A stretch of DNA of 64,000 nucleotides, taken from NCBI GenBank assembly GCA_011634665.1, contig WAEK01000005.1:426001-490000 (forward strand), read 5' to 3'. Positions 48,111 through 59,403 of this stretch are shown one piece after another; the stretch's first letter is position 1, and each line of letters opens with the position of its first letter. The notes under the pieces were generated by a model that was given only the letters and a program-made list of their open reading frames with translations, was not told the DNA's origin and searched no databases. This stretch comes from Mortierella sp. BCC40632 (lineage: Eukaryota > Mortierellomycota > Mortierellomycetes > Mortierellales > Mortierellaceae). A program made the translations under genes and the position numbers.

Positions 48111-48954
48111 ATGAAGGAAGTCTGGAGTCGATCATCTCCGTCCAGCTGCATGTCTCATGGCGACGATGTGAACGCAGTTTCTGTCAGACCTGCACCTGCA
48201 CCTACCAAGGCACTCTCGACTCCTTTTCCGACCCAATGGTCCGAGACTGACCGACCCAAGGATGGATCGCATACGGAGCCTGCTCCTTCCGCAAAAGGGG
48301 CCACAACCGAGGCCCCAGAAAGGCAGCGGGAGCATGGTTCCACAACGTCTTCGCCCAGAGTCGAGCACACCAACCTCCCACACTTGCCGTTTGTGCCATC
48401 CCCAGATCACAACCCGAGTATCACAGGAGAGATTCCATTTAAGGCGGATCCTTCCTCGATCCTCTTGTCATATCCTCGCACCAATGTCGATCACATCCAT
48501 GATTTCCTCTCGATCTACAATCCTCCCGAGTCCAAGTTCTGGAAGTTTACCAGGTAAACAAAGGCGGATCTCGGATGGTGGGAGGAAGAGTGTCGCAATT
48601 GCAATTCTGTGAACCCTACCCCTGACTCTCTCTTTTTTTTTTTTTTTTTTTTTGTTCCTCTTTCCATGGCATATGATGATGCAGTTCGGTTGTGATGAGC
48701 GGCGTAGGAGCCGTTAGTAAGGCATACCTCACATTTGGATCATACAGTGGCGTATACAATCTGAATCCCTTCCTCAAAATTCTTTATGATCCTCAACGGA
48801 CTCGACCAATTCTCACAGGTAAGCGGAAAAAGAGAAACTAGAGGACTCTACGAATCATTTCGACGGCCGATGTCTCCCCCCTCCCCCCCTGAGTTGGAAG
48901 AAGAAGAATGGGGCAGATTTTCTTTTTTTACAAAGATCGTCACGTCTGAACTTG

Positions 48955-48985
<31 letters not shown>

Positions 48986-50190
48986 GTGAAGCGTGCTTTC
49001 AAATTGATCCTTCTTCTAACCCTCATTGATTCTCTTCTTAGTAACAAACCATTTATCAACGTAAGTGTGGTTTTGTTTCCTCGCTACTCCATTGCTGATA
49101 ACAAAAAGGATTCTATTCCAGGAAATCGAATGCTAGAATTCATGAACAACTGCCATTAGCTTGGTTTACAAGAAGAGAGTTTCTCACCACGACCTCCTCT
49201 CCCCCCCTTTCCCTCTGTTCTACAATAGTGCCGACGATCCACTTCTCTGGGGCGTGTTGCCTTGGAAATGTTACAGGGATCCTTCGAAAACAATTCGCTA
49301 TGCACTCGGAGCACAGGAGCTGTGCTATCCGAACAAGTAAGTCTGCACTGTTTTGTGTCTCATGAAAATATCTTAGAAATCATTAGTTGGGAAGCATTCT
49401 AAACCAACCTATACTTCTACGTCCTTTTTAGACCAGTCGGTGCCTTCTTTAGGTATGGTCAGATCGTCCCTATTATCCGAGGCAACGGGGTTTATCAGCC
49501 ATCCATTGACGCATCCATCAACATGCTCAGGACTGGAAAATGGATTCATATCTTCCCTGAAGGAAAAATCAACCAATCTGATCATCCAATCCGACTCAAA
49601 TGGGGCGTTGGAAGGATATTGATGGAGTACGGAGGTCCACCTATCAAGGACGGTGGCAAACCTATGAATGAGCTGGAAATGCCCATTGTCATTCCTATTT
49701 ATCACCTCGGCATGGATGATATCTTGCGCTTGTTCCCGGATAACTCATCGCCCGTCTTCCCAAAGCTTGGTAAGCCATTAACCATCGTCTTTGGAGAACC
49801 TGTGGAGTTTAATTCCATCATGCAAGAATACAAGGAGGGCAAGATCCAAGAGATTGAAGCTCGAGTCAAGATGACGGAGAGAGTGTATGATGCCATGGAG
49901 GAACTGAAGGTCGTTGCTATTCGTCTGCATATGGAACATGAAGCTCAGGCGGAGCAAGAGAGGGTCAGGAAAGGAATATGGTGGTGGACAAAGCCACCTG
50001 GATGGGGATGGTAAGGACAAAGTGCAACGTTCTGCTTTCAAACTTTTCAAAATGTCTAATGATCTCGATCAAGGTATCCACGTCCCAGTGCTTAACCATT
50101 CTTTTTGCTTTGTTTTTTAGGTGGAGGTCCAAGACTATTCCCGTTGATTCGCAGTATAGAGATCAGACCATCAAGATCGAGGAGATTTAG
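48111..50190 (+). CDS. Tafazzin-type lysophospholipid transacylase (cardiolipin remodelling)
   Basis: Mitochondrial acyltransferase that remodels cardiolipin acyl chains (Taz1). Six exons: 48111-48553, 48685-48818, 49042-49060 (19 nt), 49229-49336, 49432-50010, 50121-50190; 450 aa, phases exact. The first ~130 residues are a Ser/Thr/Pro extension not seen in short tafazzins. The core starts FWKFTSSVVMSGVGAVSKAY; the catalytic H-x4-D motif VTNHLSTADDPLLWG (H196, D201) spans three exons. RYALGAQELCY and RGNGVYQPSIDASINML follow, then the second motif HIFPEGKIN (276-280 for FPEGK), KWGVGRILMEYG and PIYHLGMDDILRLFP. The C-terminus ends WWTKPPGWGWWRSKT and a short basic tail. The motif order and the HIFPEGK signature separate tafazzin from other LPATs. 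The ATG at 48111 follows GCAACC; an upstream in-frame extension lacks ATG. Confidence 0.94.
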
Positions 50191-50343
50191 AACAAAAGAA
50201 AACACATACAAACCCTTCCTCCTCCTTCATTCAACATAGACCAGTTACTCTTTCATCCCACAATTCATAATACCAGGCATGAAGTAGACTTTTTTCTTTT
50301 TTATTTTTTTTTTTGAAAGAGAAATGCACATAAACCAGCGCAG
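50191..50343. other. Convergent 3' region
   Basis: Only 153 bp separate the tafazzin and F-box stop codons on opposite strands; a T-run at about 50304-50314 lies here. Their 3' UTRs probably overlap. Confidence 0.5.
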
Positions 50344-52521
50344 TTATCTGAGCAACGACTCCAGCTTGAATCGGAACTCAACCCCAGGACGAATATCTTG
50401 GACCAAGGGCAACAACCGATCCACGGACTGCCAGATATCAGGAGACCCAAGTGAAAAATGAAATGCTTGGAGTTTTGGACACCATGTTTCCTTCTGTTCC
50501 TCTGTTGGCAAATCCATGGTCTCGTTTTCTCCTCCACTTGTAGGCGAAGTCAATGAGATTGGGGAAATTGGGAGGACACCATCGTCGACTCTGCGTAGAA
50601 ACTCAAAGTCCAAGGGACGAATAACACCTTCTTGTTGTGTTGAATAAATCTGAAATGTCTCGAGATTCTTCAGTTTCCCAAACGTCAATAAGGTGTTGGC
50701 ACAGTACTTGGGCTCGACTTTCTCAATGGTCGTTTTCATAGTGTTCGCCAGAGACCTGGGTCCAAGCCTGCCAGATGCAAGGGTCGATGAGGTCGAGGAA
50801 CTGGATAGACTTGTATACTTTAACACCTTTCGGACTTGTGGGCCACCCATACGTTGACCCATTTGGAGCCTATGCACCCTAAAAGTCGCTGACTCTAGTT
50901 TTGGGCAATGAGAGGCGATATAGTTGAACACCTTTGCATCCGAATTAGGACTCGATCTCAAGTCTAGCTCAATGGTCCTGAGGTCGTAGCAGGCCCAATG
51001 ATGGAATGGAAAGATATTCGCATTCGTCGAACATTTGTAAGGGACTCCAAGGGCGTACAAGTGACGGAGGTTATAGGCATGTTGCAAAACACGATCTAGA
51101 TAGGTTGTCTCAAAGGCACTCGTGGATGGATGAATCTCTAGCGTGGTGAGCTGCCTGATAAACCCTTGGATTTGGGGACCATATATGTAGCTCTGGGAAC
51201 TGTAATGACAAAGAAGCGAGAGATGGGTCGTTTCCGGGAAATATTTCTGAAGGAGTATCATGTGGTTGGCATCCTCACGATGGCTGTCTTCGGGTTGTGT
51301 AATGTGAGCATACCACTTGAGCTGAGGACAAAAGTGTTTAGCATGTTGGATCAATCTTTCGCGGTTCTCGTCGCTCGTGAGAGGGTAAAGTTGAGGGTGT
51401 CGAACTGATGTACTCTTGAACACCCTCAGATTCGGACATGTTGAGAAGAGACGCTCAAAGATCCTTGGTTTTGTATTGACAAAATTGGCTTCGAACACCT
51501 CAAGCCTGTATCGTTCTGGGTAGACCTCGGGTGGTCGGATCATAGGCGGTTCGGTAGGAAAGTGAGCCGTTTCTGGGTTGAATTGGGGTCGGGTCAGGTC
51601 GACAATAGAGTCCATCTTGTCACCTGCGGTGAATACAACTTCCACCCATTGAACACTGAGGAACTGAGCATGTCGAAGATTTGGACTGCCGTTCAAAAGT
51701 GTGAACAGCGGAATATACATATGGTAATCCAGGACGCTCAACTTGAGGGTCTCTAGGCATCCAAAGGATGGCATCAGTCTAAGGAGATGTGTGGCATACC
51801 AGAGGTATTTCCCTCGGAGAGAGAGCTCCTTGATCGAATGAAGTAGGCATGTTTGAACAGGATCTTTGAAATCTCGACCAGCGCTTGTTCGGTCCCGGTA
51901 CTCGTCCGGGGTGGATTTGAAGCGTTTGACGATATTATCGGAGAAGCTGGTCCACAGACTGTCATTATAGGACGGGGTATTGGGTAGGGCATGGTTCTCT
52001 GGATCGTGTTTGATCCAGCATTCGAGCGTGTCCAGAGTACGCATCTTGTCCAAAATCGCATTTTGAAAATCCTCATTCACGGCTTTCCAAACCCCAACAC
52101 GTCGAATGTGGCGGCAGCAAGCCTGCTGCCATGCTTTGCACACGAGGCTGACATTGGAACGCAAGGTTGCCTGGGGGAGGTACCGGCAAACGAGCTCGAG
52201 TACTTCGAGAGGAAAGGAGATGGGTCGTGGATATTCGAGGAGATATGAGACAGGTGCCAACGGGATGACTTGCTTGGACTTTTGCTTTCGAGGGCTCCGT
52301 CGCTTTCGAGCGGCGCGTGGAATTAGTCGGATATCGTATTCATCTTCAAGGGTATGGTTCACACCATAGTCGCTCGTGTCCTCATCTGTTTCATTCAGCT
52401 CATCAGAGTAATCTTGGTCCAGGGTTGAGTAGTGGGAATCGACATCGGGGAAATGAGGGTATTCTGCCGGATGGCCGTCCTCCAGAGGAATCGTCATTGC
52501 GTTAGCCAGGGTTGCCGCCAT
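50344..52521 (-). CDS. F-box protein with LRR-like C-terminal region
   Basis: Probable substrate receptor of an SCF ubiquitin ligase. Intronless, 725 aa, ATG at 52521, TAA/TGA-type stop at 50344-50346. After an acidic N-terminus and a basic patch (RKRRSPRKQKSKQ) comes the F-box at about residues 95-140: PRPISFPLEVLELVCRYL and LRSNVSLVCKAWQQACCRHI. The rest is made of irregular leucine-rich segments (LKELSLRGKYLW, LETLKLSVLDYHMY, LTTLEIHPST, LRHLYALGVP, LRTIELDLRS, LKNLETFQIYS). Large, single-exon F-box/LRR families are typical of Mortierella-type fungi. Target unknown. A (CT)n run lies about 270 bp upstream. Confidence 0.88.
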   Translation of the reverse strand: MAATLANAMTIPLEDGHPAEYPHFPDVDSHYSTLDQDYSDELNETDEDTSDYGVNHTLEDEYDIRLIPRAARKRRSPRKQKSKQVIPLAPVSYLLEYPRPISFPLEVLELVCRYLPQATLRSNVSLVCKAWQQACCRHIRRVGVWKAVNEDFQNAILDKMRTLDTLECWIKHDPENHALPNTPSYNDSLWTSFSDNIVKRFKSTPDEYRDRTSAGRDFKDPVQTCLLHSIKELSLRGKYLWYATHLLRLMPSFGCLETLKLSVLDYHMYIPLFTLLNGSPNLRHAQFLSVQWVEVVFTAGDKMDSIVDLTRPQFNPETAHFPTEPPMIRPPEVYPERYRLEVFEANFVNTKPRIFERLFSTCPNLRVFKSTSVRHPQLYPLTSDENRERLIQHAKHFCPQLKWYAHITQPEDSHREDANHMILLQKYFPETTHLSLLCHYSSQSYIYGPQIQGFIRQLTTLEIHPSTSAFETTYLDRVLQHAYNLRHLYALGVPYKCSTNANIFPFHHWACYDLRTIELDLRSSPNSDAKVFNYIASHCPKLESATFRVHRLQMGQRMGGPQVRKVLKYTSLSSSSTSSTLASGRLGPRSLANTMKTTIEKVEPKYCANTLLTFGKLKNLETFQIYSTQQEGVIRPLDFEFLRRVDDGVLPISPISLTSPTSGGENETMDLPTEEQKETWCPKLQAFHFSLGSPDIWQSVDRLLPLVQDIRPGVEFRFKLESLLR

Positions 52522-52784
52522 GCTTTTGATGTTAGGGAGAGCTTAAGGTCAGCGAGTTCACGGAGGAGGCAGGAAGCGAGGGAGTGGGCGAAGCTCGGGG
52601 GAAGCTAGTCAAGCGCGCTAGAAAAGTGGGCTTGCCATGCGTGTAATAAAGGGAACGGGTCTATGCCGCAGTGGGGCGCAGCATGTGCAACTGCTTCCAC
52701 TGGCCCAATTGATTGTCCCCCGCAGCAGTTCTCTTCACCGCCACCGAAAATGCTCAAGACGCTTCTCCACCATTAGTCTCCTTT

Positions 52785-52836
<52 letters not shown>

Positions 52837-53174
52837 TCACCCTTCCTCTCCTTGTTGATGTTCCCCTTCTGCGCGTGATTAATGGGTCTGCCGTAGGCGA
52901 GAGAAAGAGAAATAGAGAGAGAGGCTTGTGTTTCCTTGCACCGCCGCGCACGCACTCTTTGCATGGATTGGCCGTGGAATAAGGGCAAGATTGAGACAGC
53001 TGCGGCCTGTCTTGAACTCGCCCGCCTCTCTTAACTGGTAGCAGAGAAAAGGCTTGCCTATTCTCTTTCATCAACTAAACCGCGTTTTTATTTATCAGAG
53101 CATGACATAAAGAGTAGACTCTGTCTTGAGCTCCAGTCAACGGGTGCGTCTGATAATGACTAGTAAACAGGCTT
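52522..53174. other. Upstream region of the F-box gene
   Basis: Contains a (CT)n run at 52788-52833 and otherwise nothing recognisable on either strand. Confidence 0.5.
52788..52833. repeat. (CT)n microsatellite
   Basis: Perfect CT run of about 45 bp read directly, upstream of the F-box gene. Confidence 0.9.
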
Positions 53175-53525
53175 TCACGCCTTTTCATCGTCAGAATCTG
53201 TTTCTGTTGCCGCCGTTGCCGCCGCCGCTGCCGATCCAGCCACAGCTCCACCTACAGTACTTGCAACGAGCGATCCTGCAACGGGTAGTCCTACAGCTCC
53301 AACGGACTGAAGGGTTGCGCACAGGGAACCAGCAGTTACCGCGCCTCCATACGAAGCCATGATTGCGGCCGCGGGCGATCCGATCAAGATCCCTCCGGCG
53401 GTGAAGCCTAATGCCGCTACAATCCCAACCACGAGAAACGGGGCAGAGATAGCTGTTATGCCAGCAACTGCCAATGGAATTATCCATTTTCGGTTGGAAG
53501 GAGAACCGGGGTGTTTTTTGGGCAT
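53175..53525 (-). CDS. IFI6/IFI27-like (Ifi-6-16 family) small hydrophobic protein
   Basis: 116-aa protein from ATG at 53525 to stop at 53175; no intron needed. A basic start (MPKKHPGSPSNRKW) leads into a hydrophobic helix (IIPLAVAGITAISAPFLVVG), then the Gly/Ala/Ser-rich core of the family: AALGFTAGGILIGSPAAAIM, GGAVTAGSLCATLQSVGAVG and VASTVGGAVAGSAAA. It ends with an acidic DSDDEKA. In animals, members (ISG12/IFI27, IFI6) sit in mitochondrial or ER membranes and influence cell death. The fungal role is unknown. The GSLxATLQSVGAxG segment makes the family assignment strong. A 24-nt A-run lies about 120 bp upstream. Confidence 0.85.
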   Translation of the reverse strand: MPKKHPGSPSNRKWIIPLAVAGITAISAPFLVVGIVAALGFTAGGILIGSPAAAIMASYGGAVTAGSLCATLQSVGAVGLPVAGSLVASTVGGAVAGSAAAAATAATETDSDDEKA

Positions 53526-54443
53526 TTTTTTGAATTTGATAAACAGTCGTGTAGGTTTAGAGAGAGTAAAGCGGTGCTGAGGGTACGCAGAGAATAGGAT
53601 GGTGAAGAAGAAAAAAAGAGTGAAAAGTTGAGAAGTGATCTTTTGAAAAAAAAAAAAAAAAAAAAAAAGCTGGGTGTTGAAAAGCAACTTGGTGGCCTTG
53701 CCTCATCATGCTGTCAGAAGGGGTCTGTGAGGTCCAGCAGAGTAGTTCATTTGCGATGTCTTGAGCTACGACCTCAAGCACATGACTAGGACTAGGACTG
53801 GGGCTTTTTTTTTTTTTTTTTTTTTATTTGGATAGTTGGGATGCCATAGTTGTTCTAGACTACTTCTCCAGCCCTAACCTTAATAGCCCGGTGAAACAGA
53901 TTTTATCCGAAGCGAAAGAGGATGGCTTGTTTGGTGATATAAAACAGGTTGTGGCCCAGAGCACCAAAGAAGTAACAAAGATACAAGAGAATTCGAAATG
54001 ACGACTGGTATTTAAGCTGGATACATGAACGGTGGAAACCGGGTGAACCCCCCCTGAGCATTTCGGGAGGCAATGGTCAATGGGGGTAACCGGAGCACGG
54101 CTGAATGAATCTGTACCAACTGTGATTCATTTTGACCAAGTTTGGGATAGCCTAGCTACTTGTTGACCGCCCTCTGTTCAAATTTAGGATCCATGGCCCT
54201 CTTGGCGTCGACCCAACTTTCAGCTTTGTTATCATTCCTAATGTTAATCGTTTAGGGAATGTTGGATCCAACTATTGCAGGTGCCAACTAGCTGCGTTTA
54301 GGAAGCAATCTCAAGTCCGAAACTGGTTGGTGACCTGAACATCCCATCAGGTTCAAATTCGGCATTCAAATCTTCCTTGCCGACAAGTCAATCTTTGGCT
54401 TCGTAATTATTCCGAATATTTCCTTCTGGAGTCTGCTTCGTTG

Positions 54444-54460
54444 CGGGCCGTGACGGCCCG
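54444..54460. repeat. Perfect GC-rich inverted repeat
   Basis: CGGGCCGT and ACGGCCCG around a single G: a perfect palindrome-like hairpin in gene-free DNA. It may be a binding site for a dimeric regulator; purpose unknown. Confidence 0.6.
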
Positions 54461-54850
54461 ACCGATCCAAAGAAGGAAAGAAGCATTGCGCAATTACCCC
54501 CTTCCTTGTCTTTGCATTTGCGTTGCGCTGTTACCCTCTCAATTGATTAGGGAGGCTATCTTTGTCGGGACTGCAAAAGCCAGAACAAAACTACTGCGCG
54601 TGCGCACGGTGACGATTAGAAGCGACGTGGTCGACCGTTCTGGTTGATGTTTAGAAAGGAAGGGTCGAGAATATGGGCTCTACTGAAACTACAACACTGT
54701 GGGTAACAGTTTATGTCGTGTGTGTAATTTTGGAGGAGCGGTAGAGTGCCAAGAGAAAGGTCAAACAGGAAAATGACTAGCACTGCCCAGATTGTCACTT
54801 AATGCATCTGATTTCTTTACCAGGACCTGGGGTTGGCCAGCTGTGGGGTG

Positions 54851-54892
<42 letters not shown>

Positions 54893-55297
54893 AAGAGAAA
54901 GAAGGGGAAAGAGAGAAAAAGAGAGAAATTGAAGGTTGGAGCTGTTTCTTTTGTGTTGTCTTTCACATGGACTGAGAGAAGGTTTAAATTGATCGCCACT
55001 TTCCTCCTTTGTGCACCACGCGTGCGTGTGTTTTGGGAGGAATGCGATCAAAGCGACCTTCTCGCCAAGAAGTCAATTGTAAAAGCAATGCAGATGCGGT
55101 GGGTCTTGGGCGAAGTGTGGAGCTAACTAGCATGGTTTGCAACAACGTGGCCCAGTTGATTGAAAGAACGAGCGAGGAGACAAAAGTGGCTATCTAGGCT
55201 TTGGTCCATTAGTCATGATGGTACTTCTCTGGAGGAAAGGTGAAGTATGTGAACGCAGAAAGAGGAGGAGGAGACAAGGGCGTATAAGAGTATGTTG

Positions 55298-55305
55298 TAT
55301 AAAAA
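55298..55305 (+). promoter_or_regulatory. TATA box of the P450 reductase gene
   Basis: TATAAAAA at 55298-55305, 415 bp before the ATG, followed by a pyrimidine-rich leader. A second, weaker TATAAG lies just upstream at 55283. Confidence 0.45.
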
Positions 55306-55719
55306 GGGAGAGGTCCCTGTCCAAACCGAAAAGAAAACATCCAAACATCCCCCCACACCTACACACTCTCTCCCTCGAAATAGCCATCCGCCCCAATTGA
55401 CCAGAGACTCGACTAGACTCGACTTCTTTTGTGTTGAACTGACCTGTTTGACTACCTTCAATCCCCGCCGTGCTCCGTCGTTCCCTCTCCTCCCCTTTTT
55501 TTTCTCTCTCTCTCTCTCTCTTTCTCTCTCTTGCATCTCTCGTGCCTTTTTTTTTTTTATATTCTTCTTTCTTCTCTTTTCCTTTCTCTCTCTTTCTCAT
55601 CACTCATCTCCAGCATCTCCATCGTCTCCATTGCCCGTCTCCTTCTCGGCTCTTCTCCCAGCGACTGCTAGTCCAGATCGAGCCTCCTCTCCCACATCAT
55701 CCGCTAATCGCTCCCAGCC

Positions 55720-58700
55720 ATGTCCGACGCTGTGGTGGACACCCTCGACATCGCCATCCTTGGCGTCGTCCTCATTGGATCAGGCCTTTACTGGTTCAAG
55801 GACAAGCTCCTTGGCTCTGGCTCGTCCAAGACCTCGATCGCAAGACAACCGTTCGTGCCAATGCAGAAACCCAATGCACCTGCTCTCAAGATCAACAAGA
55901 TTGCCAAGAAGACCAGAGACTTTGTTCAAAAGATGAAAGAGACGGTAAGTTAGTTTGCTTCCCTTCCCACTTCCCTTGGGGTGTGTAGGTGTGTGTGTGT
56001 GTCTCCCATCAGGCGATTCATCTCTGTTCGCCCGTGACTTGTTTGCCACTCCAGTAGCCAGTTTGTTCCCTTTTGCCTCTCCTCCTTCTTCTTCTCGGGG
56101 GAAAAAAGGACTCTCTCTCTCTCTCTCTCTCTTTCTCTTTCTCTCTCTCTTTTGAGTGGCTCTGCGTGCCTGCATGATGAATGGTTGATTTTCTGGTCTA
56201 CCGCCCCTTCTGTTGCCTACTTTTCTTTTTTGGCGTTTACTGCCTCTGGTCATCCACAGCCTGCCTCGAGCCGTCATTGGCCCCTGTCCATGGCGTCTCT
56301 CGGGTGCCGGCTCTGAAACGAAGGAAAAAATGCATTCACCCAGACCCAGGAGGAGAATTCTAGGGTATTTGGCTTTCCACCCGATGCAGCCGACCCGAAG
56401 TGACTGGAAGAGTTGACGGTCCCCTTCCCCCCCTTTCATCCCCTTTCTTCTGTTTTCCACTCTCCCGACGCCCAGCCTTCTGTTTGCATCTGATTATGCC
56501 AAGGGCCACCGCGCCCCATATTATCCTTCTTTTGGCTCAGAGTCGCCCCCAGCTCTACCTTGTTGTTGTCTCAATCGCCCTGGCCATCTTTTCTTTTTCT
56601 TTTTTTTTTTTTTTTTTTTTTTTTCTTGTTCACCTCTTTCTACCTTTACCACGTCTCCTACTGCCCGTGCTGCACCTACCTATCACCATCTGAGCCCACT
56701 TCTCAGAACAGGAAATTTCAACCACGCATCCGATCGGATGATTTCTAAGAGAGAAAGAAGCGACGCGGCAGGCTTGCGCCATTCTTCGTGGTTCTGCCTG
56801 TCACTCCCTCCCTCCTCCTCTTACCTTACTACCAGCCCCCCATCGACTCAGACCTGTACACCTAGACTAATCCCCGCCCTCCTGGTCGGTTGTTGTGCTC
56901 TATCTTCCAATCCCAAATAGGACAAGACTGTCATCTTCTTTTACGGGTCGCAAACCGGAACTGCCGAAGACTATGCTGCCCGCCTCGCCAAGGAGGGTAC
57001 CCAGCGCTATAACCTCAAGACTATGACTGCCGACCTGGAAGACTATGACATGAACCTTTTGGATACCTTGCCCTCAAACCATCTCGCTGTCTTTGTCCTT
57101 GCCACCTATGGCGAGGGTGAACCTACGGATAACGCTGTTGAATTCTGGGAGCACCTTGTCGCTGACGAAGATGTGCCCGAGTTCTCTGAAGGCAATGCTG
57201 AGAATCCCGAGACGCCCCTCACGAACCTTCACTATGTCATGTTTGGTCTTGGTAACAGAACCTATGAACACTACAACTCTGTTTGCAGACGTGTTGACGA
57301 GAAATTGACAAAGTTGGGAGCCACTCGCGTTGGTGAGCGTGGTGAAGGTGACGATGATGGTTCTCTCGAAGAAGACTTTTTGAGCTGGAAGGATGACATG
57401 TGGAAGGCTGCTTGTGACTTTTTGGGCATTGACTTCTTGGCTGGTAACAATGGACCTCGTCAAGCAACATACAAGATCCAGGTCCACACCCCAGAGGAGG
57501 TGGAGGGACTCAAGAAGATCTACTACGGTGAGGCCCAAGAACCCAAGTTTATGCTGGGATCGTAAGTGATCATATCGCCCTAATCTCACCTCTTTTACGG
57601 ACGTGTTTTGTTTTGTTTTGACACTACCTTTTGCTCAGTTACTAATGGCTGTGGATGAATGATCTGTTCTTTGTATCTAGTCGTCCGACTTTTGACTCCA
57701 AGAACCCGTACCCTGCACCAATCGCTGTTTCCCGTCAATTGTTTTCCGAATCCTCATCGCGTTACTGCTTGCACATGGAAGTCGACATCACTGGTTCAGG
57801 CATTTCCTACCAGGCTGGAGATCACGTTGCCGTCTGGCCAGTGAACGCTGAACAGGAAGTGACCAAGCTTGCCCGCATTCTTGGATTGACCGATAGCCTT
57901 GACACTGTTCTCTCCGTCTCCAACACCGATCCTGCCTCGACCAAGCTGCCTTTCCCTGTTCCCACGACCTACCGTACTGTTCTCCGTAACTACATCGACA
58001 TTACAGCCCCTCCTTCGCGTTCGTTCATCGGCCAATTGACTCCATATGGACCTAACGAGGAAGCTGCCAAGCTCTTTGCTCTTTGGGGATCCGACAAGGA
58101 GGCTTTCAGAATCAATGTTGCTGATGCTCGCCGCAGTTTGGGAACCGTCCTGGAAAAGATCCTTGGATCTGGTGTGACAATTGAGATTCCCTTTGACTTG
58201 TTGATTGAATCGGTTCCTCGTCTCCAGGCTCGTTACTACTCGATCTCCTCCTCAGCCAAGGCCCACCCCACGAGCATCCACTTGACTGCCGTTGTTTTGG
58301 ACTATCAGCCCGATGTTGTTCCTGATGAGACTGTTTACGGTCTGGCTACCAACTACTTGCATAACATCCATGGTCACTTTAACAAGCAGGCTCCAATTGA
58401 GCCCAAGTATGAGATCTCGGGACCCAAGGGTATTTATCTGTCTGGCGAATCTGATGTCAAGGTTCCTGTTCACGTACGCCACTCGAACTTTAAGTTGCCT
58501 CGTAACTCTGCCTTGCCTATTGTCATGATTGGACCTGGTACTGGTGTTGCTCCTTTCCGTGGATTCGTTCAAGATCGTGCACAAGATGTCAAAAACGGCA
58601 AGAAGGTTGGTGCGACAGTCCTGTTCTTTGGATGCCGTCGCGAGGACGAGGACTTTTTGTACAAGGATGAGTGGCCCGAGTTGTTGAAGGACATTGAGGG

Positions 58701-58977
58701 TGGCAAGTTGATCACCGCATTCTCTCGTCAGCCCGGTGTTCCAAAGACATATGTTCAGCAACGCTTGGAAGAGAACAAGGAATTGGTTTGGGATTTGATT
58801 CATAAGCAAGGAGGATACTTTTATGTCTGCGGTGATGCCAAGAACATGGCTCGTGAGGTGAACCACAAGCTGATTGAGATTGCCATGACCTGCGGTGAGA
58901 TGACGGAAGCAAAGGCCACCAACTATGTCAAGGAGTTGCGTGGTCGTGGTCGCTACGAAGAGGATGTTTGGTCGTAG
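55720..58977 (+). CDS. NADPH-cytochrome P450 reductase
   Basis: ER-membrane diflavin reductase that passes electrons from NADPH through FAD and FMN to cytochromes P450 and other haem partners. Three exons: 55720-55944, 56921-57561, 57681-58977; 720 aa, full length. The ATG at 55720 (GCCATGT) is followed by one membrane anchor at about residues 9-26 (DIAILGVVLIGSGLYWF). The FMN domain has FYGSQTGTAEDYA (about 82-94), ATYGEGEPTDNA and LGNRTYEHYN. The FAD domain has RYYSISSS (about 473) and GPGTGVAPFRGF (about 573). The NADPH domain has FFGCRREDEDFLY, YVCGDAKNMA (about 670), and the protein ends DVWS with the expected penultimate Trp. Exon 1 holds just the anchor and linker, separated by a 976-bp intron from the catalytic part. 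No P450 gene is nearby. Confidence 0.97.
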
Positions 58978-59403
58978 ATCCCATGTAGATTTTTCTATCC
59001 TTCCTTTTTTTTTTTTTTTTTTTTTTTTTCTCTCTCTCTTTTTTTTTTTTTTCTCCCTATCCTTCCCTATAGAGTACATAGTGTTTGAGTAAATTCAACG
59101 ATTATTTCCTGGTACGTGGTGACCCATTGGATGATGGAAGGTGCCGGAGAAAAGCCGAGCGGCTCATCGGAGTCAAAGTTGGCACCTCTCCTTCCTGGCG
59201 GCCGATCCAGCCGAGCAACTGGCAGTTGGGCAAAGCCACCCAAAACTCTGGGTGGTTGATGGTCGCTCTACACCTCTGTTTCGGCAACTTGGCTCCTGTT
59301 CCCCCCTGCGCCTTACTCTCTACTCTCTGCTCCTGCTTCTCATCATCCATCTCCAGGCAGGACTAGTTGGCATTGTTGGGCAATAAACCTGAATTACAAG
59401 ACG
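58978..59403. other. Short intergenic region
   Basis: 426 bp between two genes on the same strand. Two T-runs (about 59006-59029 and 59041-59052) follow the reductase stop codon; the rest is the probable promoter of the acyltransferase gene. Confidence 0.5.

Larger units (their letters stand above)
53526..55719. other. Intergenic region and leader of the P450 reductase gene
   Basis: No gene recognised. Contents: A-run at about 53645-53668, T-run at about 53807-53826, a perfect 8-bp-arm inverted repeat at 54444-54460, (GA)n at 54852-54884, and a CT-rich leader at 55505-55600 before the start codon at 55720. Confidence 0.5.

Noticed and set aside
58252..59079. 275-codon minus-strand frame opposite the P450 reductase
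   Set aside because: Antisense of a strongly conserved coding region; its reading is composition-driven and begins in a T-run.
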